Below are positions 8,117-15,512 of a DNA stretch of 18,970 nucleotides, one piece after another (position 1 is the first letter of the stretch; each line of letters opens with the position of its first letter). Under the pieces are notes generated by a model. That model was not told where the DNA came from and did not search any database. It saw only the letters and a list, made by a program, of their open reading frames with translations. Source of the stretch: JAJBWD01 sp041821285 (GTDB taxonomy: Bacteria; Bacillota; Clostridia; Clostridiales; Clostridiaceae); assembly GCA_041821285.1 (NCBI GenBank), contig JBGUER010000043.1:1-18970 (forward strand), written 5' to 3'. Both the position numbers and the translations under genes were made by a program.

Positions 8117-9597
8117 TTTAGTGTAAAATAGAATTTAACACCTTTATTTGTATTTTTAAATCCGTAATTTCCATTATGAAGAAGTATAATGTTTTTAACA
8201 ATTGAAAGACCTAAACCTGCACTACCAAGTTGTCTGTTTCTAGAACTATCTTTTTTAAAAAATGTATCCCAAATACGATCTTTGATATTATCTTCAATTT
8301 GTTCGCCTTGATTTGCTACTTCAAAAATCACATTAGCGCCTTCGTTAAACAAAGAAACTGTCATAGTTCCACCGTTTACACAATGATATATTCCATTATT
8401 CAAGAGATTTTTTATAACTTGTTCTAGTCTTAATTCATCACCAAATACAAGAATATCTTGTTTTATGTAGCTTTCAACTTTAATATCTTTTTCTTTAAAA
8501 ATTGAAGCATATTTTTTTATTATTGAATTTACAAGTTTATCTAAGTGAAAATCTACTTTGTTTAAAATATATGACCCTGATTCTAATTGGGCAATATCAA
8601 TAAGGTCGTTTATTAGTTTAGTCATATTTTGAGATTCATCTAAAATAACATCAAGGTAATAATCTTTATCTTCATTTTCCACTATTCCATCTTTAAGACC
8701 TTCAGCGTATCCTTCAATTAAAGCAATAGGAGTTTTCAATTCATGAGATATAGCAGAAATAAAATCTTTTCTAACTTTCTCAAGTTCTTTTTCTCGTTCT
8801 ATATCATTTTTGAGTTTTTTATTTGATTCTTTAAGTTTAGATAAAGATTTGTCTAATGTTTCAGATAAAAAATTCAAAGTATGAGCTAGGCTTCCTATTT
8901 CATCATCTCGTGCAATATCACATTTACTAGTAAAATCTAATTTAGCCATTAGTTTAGCTTTCTTATTCATCTCTATTAAAGGTTTAGAAATCATATTAGA
9001 ATAGATAAATGAAAGAAGTAGAATTACAATAAAGGCACCTATTAAATAATATACGTAAAACTCTCGTACTGTTGCTGCAGCTTCATCTATTGGTTGGAAT
9101 GAAGAAACTGCAAAAATAAATTCTGTTATTTCGCCATCAATGCTAACAGGAGAAGCGGAAACAATATTTTTGCTGTTATATTCAGAATTATCAAAAATAT
9201 AAGCTATGGTATTTCCATTTTGTTCAAATTGAAGCATATCTTCTGGATTTTCTTTCCATGCATTTATAACTAAAAATATAGATGCAACTTTATCTGTATC
9301 TGTTTTGTCTGTATTATAAGTTAAATATTTATATTTACCAAAACTATCAATAACAACTATTTTAGCATTATTATCATCCTCAAAATCAAGCATTGAACTT
9401 ATAATATCTGAATGAGTGTCGTAGTTTTTTAGGTAGTCTTTTTTAAAGCTGTCAACATTGTTTACTAATGAATTCATTTTCCGTTTTGTGTAAAAATCTT
9501 CAAATGTTAAGGATTGGATAAGAATAATAATACTTAAAAAAGATACCAATATTAAAGTAGTTATCATAAAAAGTTTTAAAGCTATACTTTTTTTCAA
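8104..9597 (-). CDS. Sensor histidine kinase
   Basis: The 497-residue protein has a first membrane segment at about 8-30, an extracytoplasmic sensor region at about 31-180, a second membrane segment at about 182-203 and a HAMP domain to about 255. A short coiled coil, the HisKA phosphorylation motif AISHELKTP with H285, and a HATPase domain (N box EQVIKNLLNNG, G2 box GSAGLGLSIV) complete it. It autophosphorylates on H285 and passes the phosphate to the adjacent response regulator. The G1 box reads ANQGEQI, a form common in VanS-like kinases. The start overlaps the regulator stop by four bases, so translation is probably coupled. The signal sensed cannot be told from sequence. Confidence 0.93.
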   Translation of the reverse strand: MKKSIALKLFMITTLILVSFLSIIILIQSLTFEDFYTKRKMNSLVNNVDSFKKDYLKNYDTHSDIISSMLDFEDDNNAKIVVIDSFGKYKYLTYNTDKTDTDKVASIFLVINAWKENPEDMLQFEQNGNTIAYIFDNSEYNSKNIVSASPVSIDGEITEFIFAVSSFQPIDEAAATVREFYVYYLIGAFIVILLLSFIYSNMISKPLIEMNKKAKLMAKLDFTSKCDIARDDEIGSLAHTLNFLSETLDKSLSKLKESNKKLKNDIEREKELEKVRKDFISAISHELKTPIALIEGYAEGLKDGIVENEDKDYYLDVILDESQNMTKLINDLIDIAQLESGSYILNKVDFHLDKLVNSIIKKYASIFKEKDIKVESYIKQDILVFGDELRLEQVIKNLLNNGIYHCVNGGTMTVSLFNEGANVIFEVANQGEQIEDNIKDRIWDTFFKKDSSRNRQLGSAGLGLSIVKNIILLHNGNYGFKNTNKGVKFYFTLKIKE

Positions 9598-10271
9598 TTT
9601 TTCACCTCAAATCTATATCCAGAACCTCGTACAGTTGCTATTAGATTAGAAAAATTTCCCAATTTCTCACGAAGTCTTTTAACATGAGTATCTACAGTTC
9701 TTAAATCGCCATCATAATCATAACCCCATAAGCTGTCTAGTAATTTTTCTCTAGATAAAACAATATCTTCGTTTTTTATAAAATATAATAGAATTTGATA
9801 TTCCTTTGGAGATAAATTCACTTCATTTTTTTCTACAAAAACTCTATGGGAAGCGGTATCAATTGATATCCCACCTCTATCTAATAAAGTTCTATTTTTG
9901 TTTGGTATGGTATCTCTTTTTAAAATCGCCTTTGATTTTGCAACTAATACCTTAGGGCTAAAAGGTTTCGTAACATAATCATCTGCATCTAGAGCGTAGC
10001 CTAAAAGTTTGTCGTCTTCTTCACCTTTTGCTGTTAGAAAAATTATTGGCACATTTGAAGTTTTTCTTATTTCTTTACATACATCATAGCCATCCATATA
10101 GGGCATCATAATATCTAGAATAATAAGATCAAAAACATATTTTTTGAATTTTTCTAAGGCATCTAATCCATTTTCCGCTTCATAAATATTAAAACCTTCT
10201 CTTTTAAAATAATCGGAAATGAGCTTTCTCATCCTCATCTCATCATCTACTATTAATATTGACTTTTCCAT
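9594..10271 (-). CDS. OmpR/PhoB-family response regulator
   Basis: The 225-residue protein has an N-terminal receiver domain with the acidic pair D9/D10, phosphoacceptor D53 (LIILDIMMP), T80 and K102. A C-terminal winged-helix DNA-binding domain ends in VRGSGYRFE, typical of OmpR/PhoB. It lies upstream of, and overlaps by four bases, the histidine kinase gene on the minus strand. An AGAGGTG site and a near-consensus promoter precede it. Targets are unknown; the convergent htrA gene is a candidate by position only. Confidence 0.94.
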   Translation of the reverse strand: MEKSILIVDDEMRMRKLISDYFKREGFNIYEAENGLDALEKFKKYVFDLIILDIMMPYMDGYDVCKEIRKTSNVPIIFLTAKGEEDDKLLGYALDADDYVTKPFSPKVLVAKSKAILKRDTIPNKNRTLLDRGGISIDTASHRVFVEKNEVNLSPKEYQILLYFIKNEDIVLSREKLLDSLWGYDYDGDLRTVDTHVKRLREKLGNFSNLIATVRGSGYRFEVKN

Positions 10272-10289
10272 ATTTTCACCTCTACTAAC

Positions 10290-10318
10290 ATAATAAAATA
10301 TAAAAACATATAATTCAA
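10290..10318 (-). promoter_or_regulatory. Sigma-A promoter of the two-component operon
   Basis: On the minus strand TTGAAT (10313-10318) and TATTAT (10290-10295) are separated by exactly 17 bases, just upstream of the response regulator. Confidence 0.65.
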
Positions 10319-10380
10319 TATATTGTGATGAATAAATTATTAGTTAAAGGAAAATATAAGATTAGAAAGGTGGTGCAAAG

Positions 10381-10515
10381 TTGGATAATAATATAAAAGA
10401 AACTAGAAATAATAAAAAGCAAGATGGAAAATTCAAAAAGAAAAATATAAAACACTCACCTCAAGAAGAAAGTTCAAAAACTGCATTTTCAGGTGAAAAA
10501 CCAAGAAATCTATAA
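10381..10515 (+). CDS. Small basic protein, 44 residues, TTG start
   Basis: A 44-codon frame starts with TTG seven bases after a good AGAAAGGTGG site. The product is highly charged, rich in Lys and Asn, without cysteine or hydrophobic stretch, and contains DGKFKKKNIKHSPQEES. That pattern recalls the short clostridial proteins labelled CPC_1213 family, from memory and with low certainty. It is the first of four tiny same-strand genes packed between the two-component system and a terminator at 10956, each with its own ribosome binding site, which supports it being real. Confidence 0.65.
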   Translation: MDNNIKETRNNKKQDGKFKKKNIKHSPQEESSKTAFSGEKPRNL

Positions 10516-10529
10516 TAGGAGTTGATATT

Positions 10530-10670
10530 TTGTATATAAGACATAGAGAACCAAAAGTTAAATCAAAAGATTTAGATAGTGAGCAGTATCATTCTAGAAG
10601 TGCTGAATATAAAAAGCAACATGAAGACCAAGAGAAAAATGGTAAAGAAAAATTTGTGGAGGGAAAATAA
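10530..10670 (+). CDS. Small charged protein, 46 residues, TTG start
   Basis: The frame starts with TTG eight bases after TAGGAG and encodes a 46-residue hydrophilic peptide beginning (L/M)YIRHREPKVKSKD, rich in Lys, Glu, His and Tyr. There is no membrane segment or cysteine, and no family is recognised. It starts 14 bases after the previous small gene and ends 2 bases before the next, so the run looks like one operon. Confidence 0.55.
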   Translation: MYIRHREPKVKSKDLDSEQYHSRSAEYKKQHEDQEKNGKEKFVEGK

Positions 10671-10672
10671 TT

Positions 10673-10819
10673 ATGGAAAAAGGCGAACATGAAAAATCTA
10701 TGGAAAGAGCAAGAAAGATGCTGTTAGATGGAGAGGGAATGGGGGAAATATTAGATAAAACTCATTTAAGAGAAAAAGATATAAAGAAATTACAAAGAAA
10801 GATAAATGATAAATTATAG
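10673..10819 (+). CDS. Small helical protein, 48 residues
   Basis: An ATG preceded by GGAGGG opens a 48-codon frame. The product, starting MEKGEHEKSMERARKMLLDG, is probably all-helical. Its pattern (ARKMLLDGEGMGEIL, then THLREKDIKKL) resembles the short helix-turn-helix-like tail found in many clostridial proteins, including Rpn-family C-termini. That likeness is a visual impression. No function is assigned. Confidence 0.6.
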   Translation: MEKGEHEKSMERARKMLLDGEGMGEILDKTHLREKDIKKLQRKINDKL

Positions 10820-10831
10820 AAGGGTGATAAT

Positions 10832-10957
10832 ATGAGTAAAAAAGATAAAAAAAATAAAAATGAAAACAAATCAAGAAATAAAAAAAATTTTAACCCTGTT
10901 ATAGAAAATGAAGATGCTAATATGCATAAGCCAGTTAGGGGACTAGATAAAGTTTAG
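10832..10957 (+). CDS. Small Lys/Asn-rich protein, 41 residues
   Basis: The ATG follows GAAGGGTG at good spacing. The 41-residue product has a lysine/asparagine-rich first half and a more balanced C-terminus (MHKPVRGLDKV). It is the last of the four small genes, and its stop codon lies inside the first stem of the terminator. No family is recognised. Confidence 0.6.
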   Translation: MSKKDKKNKNENKSRNKKNFNPVIENEDANMHKPVRGLDKV

Positions 10958-10990
10958 AGAACTCAGTTTGGGTTCTCTTTTCAATTTTGT
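10956..10990 (+). terminator. Terminator of the small-gene run
   Basis: A 7-bp stem (AGAGAAC at 10956-10962 with GTTCTCT at 10972-10978) is followed by TTTTCAATTTTG. It overlaps the stop codon of the last small gene. Confidence 0.75.
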
Positions 10991-10997
10991 TTAAAAT

Positions 10998-11044
10998 ATT
11001 TATAAAATAAAAATATCCCCATAATCTAAATTATGAGGATATTT
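10998..11044 (-). terminator. Terminator of the tRNA-Leu gene
   Basis: Reading the minus strand after the encoded CCA, arms AAAATATCC and GGATATTTT enclose an inner CATAAT/ATTATG stem with one mismatch and a 4-base loop, followed by a T-rich tail. Confidence 0.75.
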
Positions 11045-11131
11045 TGGTGCCGAAGGCGGGAATCGAACCCGCACGAGTGTTACCTCTCCGGATTTTGAGT
11101 CCGGCGCGTCTGCCAGTTCCACCACTTCGGC
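11045..11131 (-). tRNA. tRNA-Leu (anticodon CAA)
   Basis: The minus strand reads a complete class II tRNA: acceptor arms GCCGAAG and CTTCGGC, D arm, anticodon stem CCGGA/TCCGG with loop CTCAAAA (anticodon CAA, reading UUG), a long variable arm with GAG/CTC, T arm GCGGG-TTCGATT-CCCGC, discriminator A and encoded CCA. The long variable arm and the anticodon make leucine the clear identity. It is a single-gene unit with its own promoter and terminator. Confidence 0.95.
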
Positions 11132-11143
11132 TCGAACAAACCT

Positions 11144-11172
11144 ATAATATCACAGAGTTAAAACTTAGTCAA
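11144..11172 (-). promoter_or_regulatory. Promoter of tRNA-Leu
   Basis: On the minus strand TTGACT (11167-11172) and TATTAT (11144-11149) are separated by exactly 17 bases, and the tRNA 5' end lies 12 bases downstream. Confidence 0.85.
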
Positions 11173-11266
11173 TAGATGAATTTATTAATATTTATGTGAA
11201 AAAAAATAAAAAGTTAAAAAAATAACAAATGAAAACAATTACATGAATAAATTTGATATTTATCTA

Positions 11267-11295
11267 TTGTTACTGTGGGATACTTCTGATAAAAT
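11267..11295 (+). promoter_or_regulatory. Promoter of the NifU-like/GGGtGRT operon
   Basis: TTGTTA (11267-11272) and TAAAAT (11290-11295) are separated by 17 bases, with an extended -10 TG at 11287-11288. The first start codon is about 57 bases downstream. I see no riboswitch-like structure between. Confidence 0.65.
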
Positions 11296-11351
11296 GGAGT
11301 AGGTTATGAAAATTATAACATTGATATTTCATGAAGGAAGGAGAAATACAT

Positions 11352-12044
11352 ATGAATTATTCACCAGAAGTTGAAAACATGGTATGTGTAGCAAAAGGAC
11401 CTAATCACGGACCAGCGCCAATACCAGAAGAAGGAAAATGGGTACAAGCCAAAGAAGTAAAAGATATTTCAGGACTTACTCATGGTGTAGGTTGGTGTGC
11501 TCCTCAACAGGGTGCATGTAAGTTAACATTAAACGTTAAAGATGGTATTATAGAAGAGGCTTTAGTTGAAACACTAGGTTGTACTGGTATGACACATTCA
11601 GCAGCTATGGCATCTGAAATATTACCTGGAAAAACAATACTAGAAGCATTAAATACAGATTTAGTATGTGATGCAATAAATACAGCTATGAGAGAATTAT
11701 TCCTTCAGATTGTTTATGGAAGAACTCAAACAGCTTTCTCAGAAGGCGGACTTCCAATAGGCGCTGGACTTGAAGACCTTGGAAAAGGACTTAGAAGCCA
11801 AGTTGGTACTATGTATGGAACAAAAGCTAAGGGAACAAGATATTTAGAAATGGCTGAAGGCTATGTTGTAGAAATAGGTTTAGATAAAAACAATGAAGTT
11901 ATAGGTTATAAATTTGTTCACCTAGGTAAAATGATGGACTTCATCAAAAAAGGAATAGATGCTAATGAAGCTATAGAAAAAGCTACAGGCACTTATGGAA
12001 GATTTGCAGAAGCCGTTAAAGTTATAGACCCAAGAGAAGAATAG
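11352..12044 (+). CDS. NifU/IscU-like iron-sulfur scaffold-type protein paired with GGGtGRT
   Basis: The start is the ATG at 11352, not the in-frame ATG at 11331, because the AAGGAAGGAG ribosome binding site lies between them; this gives 230 residues. The segment from GVGWCAPQQGACKLTLNVKDG to ETLGCTGMTHSAAMASEILPGKTILEAL lines up with the IscU/NifU N-terminal core, including the beta-strand after the first Cys and the GC...ML/EMxxGKTLxEA pattern. Cysteines are at 12, 49, 56, 77 and 106. The third IscU ligand Cys is not at its usual place, so it may not be a canonical scaffold. The C-terminal third is specific to this group. It is followed after 22 bases by the GGGtGRT gene, a pairing I recall from other clostridia, but the shared function is not known to me. 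Confidence 0.8.
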   Translation: MNYSPEVENMVCVAKGPNHGPAPIPEEGKWVQAKEVKDISGLTHGVGWCAPQQGACKLTLNVKDGIIEEALVETLGCTGMTHSAAMASEILPGKTILEALNTDLVCDAINTAMRELFLQIVYGRTQTAFSEGGLPIGAGLEDLGKGLRSQVGTMYGTKAKGTRYLEMAEGYVVEIGLDKNNEVIGYKFVHLGKMMDFIKKGIDANEAIEKATGTYGRFAEAVKVIDPREE

Positions 12045-12066
12045 TAGAGTAAAGGAGGAAAACAAA

Positions 12067-13068
12067 ATGGCATTATTTGAAAGCTATGAAAGAAGAATAA
12101 ATCAGATAACACCTGTATTAAAACAATACGGTATGGAAACTATAGAAGACGCAAAAAAAGTTTGTGATGATAAAGGAATAGATGTATATAATATAGTAAA
12201 AGAAATACAACCTATTGCATTTGAAAATGCATGTTGGGCATATACATTAGGAGCAGCAATAGCAATTAAAAAAGGTCGTACAAAAGCCGCTGATGCAGCA
12301 GTAGATCTAGGAGAAGGACTACAAGCTTTTTGTATACCAGGTTCAGTTGCAGATATAAGAAAAGTTGGAACAGGACATGGTAACTTAGCTTCTATGCTTT
12401 TAAAGGAAGAGACAAAATGCTTTGCTTTCTTAGCAGGACATGAATCTTTCGCAGCAGCAGAAGGAGCTATTGGACTAGCTAGATCCGCTAACAAAGTACG
12501 TAAAGAGCCACTAAGAGTTATATTAAACGGTCTTGGAAAAGATGCTGCTTATATAATTTCTAGAATTAATGGATTTACTTATGTACAAACTAAATATGAT
12601 TATTTCACAGGAGAATTAGCTACTGTTAAAGAAATACCATATTCAGATGGTGAAAGATCTAAAGTTAAATGCTACGGAGCAGATGACGTTAGAGAAGGAG
12701 TAGCTATAATGCATAAAGAGGGTGTTGATGTATCTATAACAGGAAACTCAACTAACCCTACAAGATTCCAGCATCCAGTTGCAGGAACTTACAAAAAAGA
12801 ATGTTATGAAATGGGTAAGAAATACTTCTCAGTAGCATCAGGTGGTGGTACAGGAAGAACACTTCATCCAGATAACATGGGAGCAGGTCCAGCTTCATAT
12901 GGTATGACAGATACTATGGGAAGAATGCATTCTGATGCTCAGTTTGCAGGATCATCTTCAGTTCCAGCTCATGTTGAAATGATGGGACTTATTGGAATGG
13001 GAAACAACCCAATGGTTGGAGCTTCCGTTGCAGTAGCAGTTGCAGTAGAAGAAGCAATGAATTTTTGA
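12067..13068 (+). CDS. GGGtGRT protein (family of unknown function)
   Basis: The 333-residue protein carries the family-defining SGGGTGRT motif (GGGTGRT at 259-265), followed by a glycine- and methionine-rich C-terminal region (MGAGPASYGMTDTMG and onward) and a hydrophobic alanine/valine end. Cysteines are at 33, 56, 89, 118, 202 and 246. No signal peptide or clear membrane span is present. A strong AAAGGAGG site precedes the ATG. It is co-transcribed with the upstream NifU-like gene and closed by a strong terminator. The codon use is richer in C- and G-ending codons than in the neighbours, as expected for a well-expressed gene. A role in iron-sulfur or metal cofactor handling is suggested only by the partner. 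Confidence 0.85.
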   Translation: MALFESYERRINQITPVLKQYGMETIEDAKKVCDDKGIDVYNIVKEIQPIAFENACWAYTLGAAIAIKKGRTKAADAAVDLGEGLQAFCIPGSVADIRKVGTGHGNLASMLLKEETKCFAFLAGHESFAAAEGAIGLARSANKVRKEPLRVILNGLGKDAAYIISRINGFTYVQTKYDYFTGELATVKEIPYSDGERSKVKCYGADDVREGVAIMHKEGVDVSITGNSTNPTRFQHPVAGTYKKECYEMGKKYFSVASGGGTGRTLHPDNMGAGPASYGMTDTMGRMHSDAQFAGSSSVPAHVEMMGLIGMGNNPMVGASVAVAVAVEEAMNF

Positions 13069-13098
13069 AGGTAACAGTTACCTTTCAAATATTGGTAA
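13060..13098 (+). repeat. 39-base direct repeat with palindrome, copy A
   Basis: This repeat begins in the last codons of the GGGtGRT gene. It contains the palindrome AAGGTAAC-A-GTTACCTT and matches 17189-17227 at 37 of 39 positions by eye (differences at T/G in CTTTCAAAT versus CTTGCAAAG). Sequence similarity stops on both sides. Confidence 0.75.
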
Positions 13099-13141
13099 AC
13101 CCCGTATTTAGCTTTATCGGCTAAATGCGGGTTTTTATTTT
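13098..13141 (+). terminator. Terminator of the NifU-like/GGGtGRT operon
   Basis: A long stem (CCCGTATTTAGC at 13101-13112 with GCTAAATGCGGG at 13120-13131, one G-T pair, extended by AA/TT) with a short loop is followed by TTTTTATTTTTTG. Confidence 0.9.
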
Positions 13142-13671
13142 TTGTATTAAAAACATTAAAGGATTCTTCAGGGAATACAGCGACTTATAATTATGATGAA
13201 ACAAAGGGAACGCTTAGTAGCGTAGTAGATCCAAAAGGAAGTAGTACAAACTATGTTTATGATTCAAACACAGATAATTTAACTTCTGTATCAAAAACAG
13301 TTGATGGCAATACAATAACAAATAGCTATGCTTATGAAAATGATAGGTTAAAATCTATAACCCATAACGGTTTTAATTATTCCTTTGCCTATGATGCTTT
13401 AGGGAATAGTACCTCAGTAAATGTAGGAAATCAAAAGCTAATAATAAACCAATATGAAGCAAGATCTAGTAAACTATTAAAATCCACCTATGGAAATGGT
13501 GCATATGTTAGCTATGATTATGATAATTTGGACAGAGTATCAGCTAAAAAAGTAAAGAATGTAGTTAAAGTTACCTACGAATATGATGCAAATGGTAATT
13601 TAGGCTATGTAAATGATGTAGAAAATGGAGTAAAATATAGGTATATATATGATACTAAGGAATTTGCATAA
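13142..13671 (+). pseudogene. Rhs/YD-repeat protein remnant, upstream part
   Basis: In the frame of base 13147 the translation is a series of YD-type repeats (YNYDETKGTL, YVYDSNTDNL, YDALGNS, YDYDNLDRV, YEYDANGNL, YIYDTK), the building block of Rhs/wall-associated proteins. It has no start codon or ribosome binding site and begins right after the GGGtGRT terminator, so the N-terminal part is missing. At 13659 the frame runs into a 102-bp hairpin element and stops at TAA 13669-13671. The repeats resume beyond the element in another frame, so one original gene was split. A large secreted or surface polymorphic toxin is the likely ancestor. Confidence 0.85.
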
Positions 13672-13760
13672 TTACATTAAGCTAATTTTGAGCTTTAAAA
13701 TAACGAATCTTTAACGTTTTTTAAAGCTCAAAAAATAAATATAGAAATTATGCAAATTCC
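13659..13760. mobile_element. 102-bp MITE-like hairpin element, copy 1
   Basis: The element has perfect 15-bp terminal inverted repeats (GGAATTTGCATAATT at 13659-13673, AATTATGCAAATTCC at 13746-13760). Inside is a perfect 15-bp hairpin (TTTTGAGCTTTAAAA at 13686-13700, TTTTAAAGCTCAAAA at 13719-13733) with an 18-base loop starting TAACGAAT. It encodes no protein and interrupts an Rhs reading frame that continues on the other side, which shows it was inserted. Flanks ACTAAG and CTATAAG might be a decayed target duplication; this is unclear. A diverged relative lies at 16233-16335. Confidence 0.8.
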
Positions 13761-13765
13761 TATAA

Positions 13766-15487
13766 GATAGGCTAGTAAAAATAACAGATTCCAATGGAAA
13801 TAGTCAAAGCTATGGTTTTGATGCAAATAATAATGGAAATAAAGTAACTGAAAAAACATTAGGAAATACCTATACTACAAACTACACATTCGATAAAGAC
13901 AATAGACTAAAGGAGACTTTATTTGGAAGTAATTTAAAAGCAACAAATACCTACGATGCTATAGGAAGATTAACTCAAAAATCAATATATACAGGAAGTA
14001 TTAATTATAATACAACTTATGGATATACACCGGGGATAAATGGAGCAACTACAACAAAGGTTCAAAGCATAAGTAATAATGGAAAAAATATAGGCTATAC
14101 CTATGATGCCAGTGGTAATATAGAAACCATAACAGATAATAATGGAAAGAAAATAAAGTATTATTACAATGAGCTAAATGAAGTAATACGAGAAGATAAT
14201 GGAGTTTTAAATAAAACAATAACCTACTCCTATGATGCAGGAGGAAATATACTAAATAAAGTAGAATATCCATATACAATAGCAGCTTTAGGAACAGTAG
14301 TTAAAACCTATGGCTATAATTATGGAGATTCTAACTGGAAGGATAAATTAACCTCCTATGATGGAAAAGCAATAACCTACGATGCCATAGGGAACCCATT
14401 AACTTATAATGGATATACCTATACTTGGCAAGCAGGAAGAGAACTAGCAGGAATAAAGGGTAATGGATTAACAACAAGCTATAAATATAATGACTCAGGA
14501 ATAAGAACAGAGAAAACAGTAAACAATGTCACAACAAAATACTATTTATCAGGGGACAAGGTAACTCTAGAACAAACTGGAACAGATAAAATCCATTACA
14601 CCTATGATGGCAATGGTAATTTAATATCCATGAACTTAAATGGAGTAGAATATTACTATGTAAGGAATGCCCAAGGTGATATAATAGGATTAATAGATAA
14701 AAATGGAAATGAAGTAGTAACTTATAGCTATGATTCTTGGGGAAAACTTATATCAATAGATGGAACACTTAAAGATACTGTAGGAGTAAAGAATCCTTAT
14801 AGATATAGAGGGTATAGGTATGATAGTGAGACGGGGTTGTACTATTTGCAGAGCAGATACTATAACCCAGAGTGGGGTAGGTTTATTAATGCGGATGGGA
14901 TAATTGGACAAACTGGGAATTTGCTAGGGCATAATATGTTTTCTTATTGTAGAAATAATCCTGTAAATTTAAGTGACCCTACAGGTCTTTTCCCAAAGTT
15001 TCCAAAGATATTAAAAAATATTGTTAAAGCTATTATTTACGTTGCAGATAAGATTGCGTCGGCTTTTAATGAAGTATGGGGAACATTTTCGCAAGTTAAA
15101 TCTTGGTTTTCTTGGGGAGTGATGAAGAATAAAACAAGCGATGATATAAAACAAACTAAAATCAATCATACTGAAAATGTTGTGAATATTGGGTCTAATG
15201 GTGGGATAACGGATAAATCAACAAATGAAAAGGTGAAAGTTAATAAAATACAAAATGTAAATGTTAATAATGATAAATATTTTAAAGAGTGCATACATGA
15301 TTATGAGCTGATGCAAGAGCTGAATTTAATTAGAGAAAACACAGATTGGGAGGGACTTAGTTCTCAAGAACAAGACGCTTTAACGGAAAATTTTAGAATG
15401 TGGGACATTCAAAATACTATTATTCGTTATGGTACTGGAAAATGTGCAGAACTAGCTGAAGAGGGAATGCAAACTGTAGCACCATAA
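13766..15487 (+). pseudogene. Rhs repeat-associated core protein, 5'-truncated, with variable C-terminal (candidate toxin) domain
   Basis: The frame is open from 13766 (after a TAA at 13763) to 15487. It holds many YD repeats (YGFDANNNGNKV, YTYDASGNIETI, YDAGGNIL, YTYDGNGNLISM) and then the Rhs core (YRYRGYRYDSETGLYYLQSRYYNPEWGRFINADG ... NNPVNLSDPTG), ending near 14986. The following ~166 residues are a variable C-terminal domain with a short amphipathic/hydrophobic start, an Asn/Lys-rich linker and a C-terminal helical part (YFKECIHDYELMQEL ... YGTGKCAELAEEG). I recognise no known toxin family. The first in-frame ATG is 14630 (285 codons to the stop), without a ribosome binding site, so the cassette is probably silent in place. 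It is the continuation of the fragment at 13142, shifted by the hairpin element. Confidence 0.8.
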
Positions 15488-15512
15488 TAAATGGAAAGGT
15501 GGAATGTAAATT

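Noticed and set aside
11331..11351. Upstream ATG of the NifU-like gene
   Set aside because: The strong AAGGAAGGAG site lies within this extension and at the right distance from the ATG at 11352.
12102..12494. Minus-strand ORF of 130 residues opposite the GGGtGRT gene
   Set aside because: It is an antisense shadow of a clearly coding region and has no start signals.
14049..14279. Minus-strand ORF of 76 residues opposite the Rhs repeats
   Set aside because: It is a Tyr/Leu/His-rich antisense shadow of the repeated YD codons, with no ribosome binding site or family likeness.
13150..14700. Recurring TATGAT-type units as a CRISPR or tandem repeat
   Set aside because: The units are irregular in length and translate into YD repeats of an Rhs protein; no constant repeat/spacer spacing.
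14630..15487. Rhs ORF with start at ATG 14630
   Set aside because: YD repeats continue in the same frame from 13766 and no ribosome binding site precedes 14630, so this is an internal methionine of a truncated gene.
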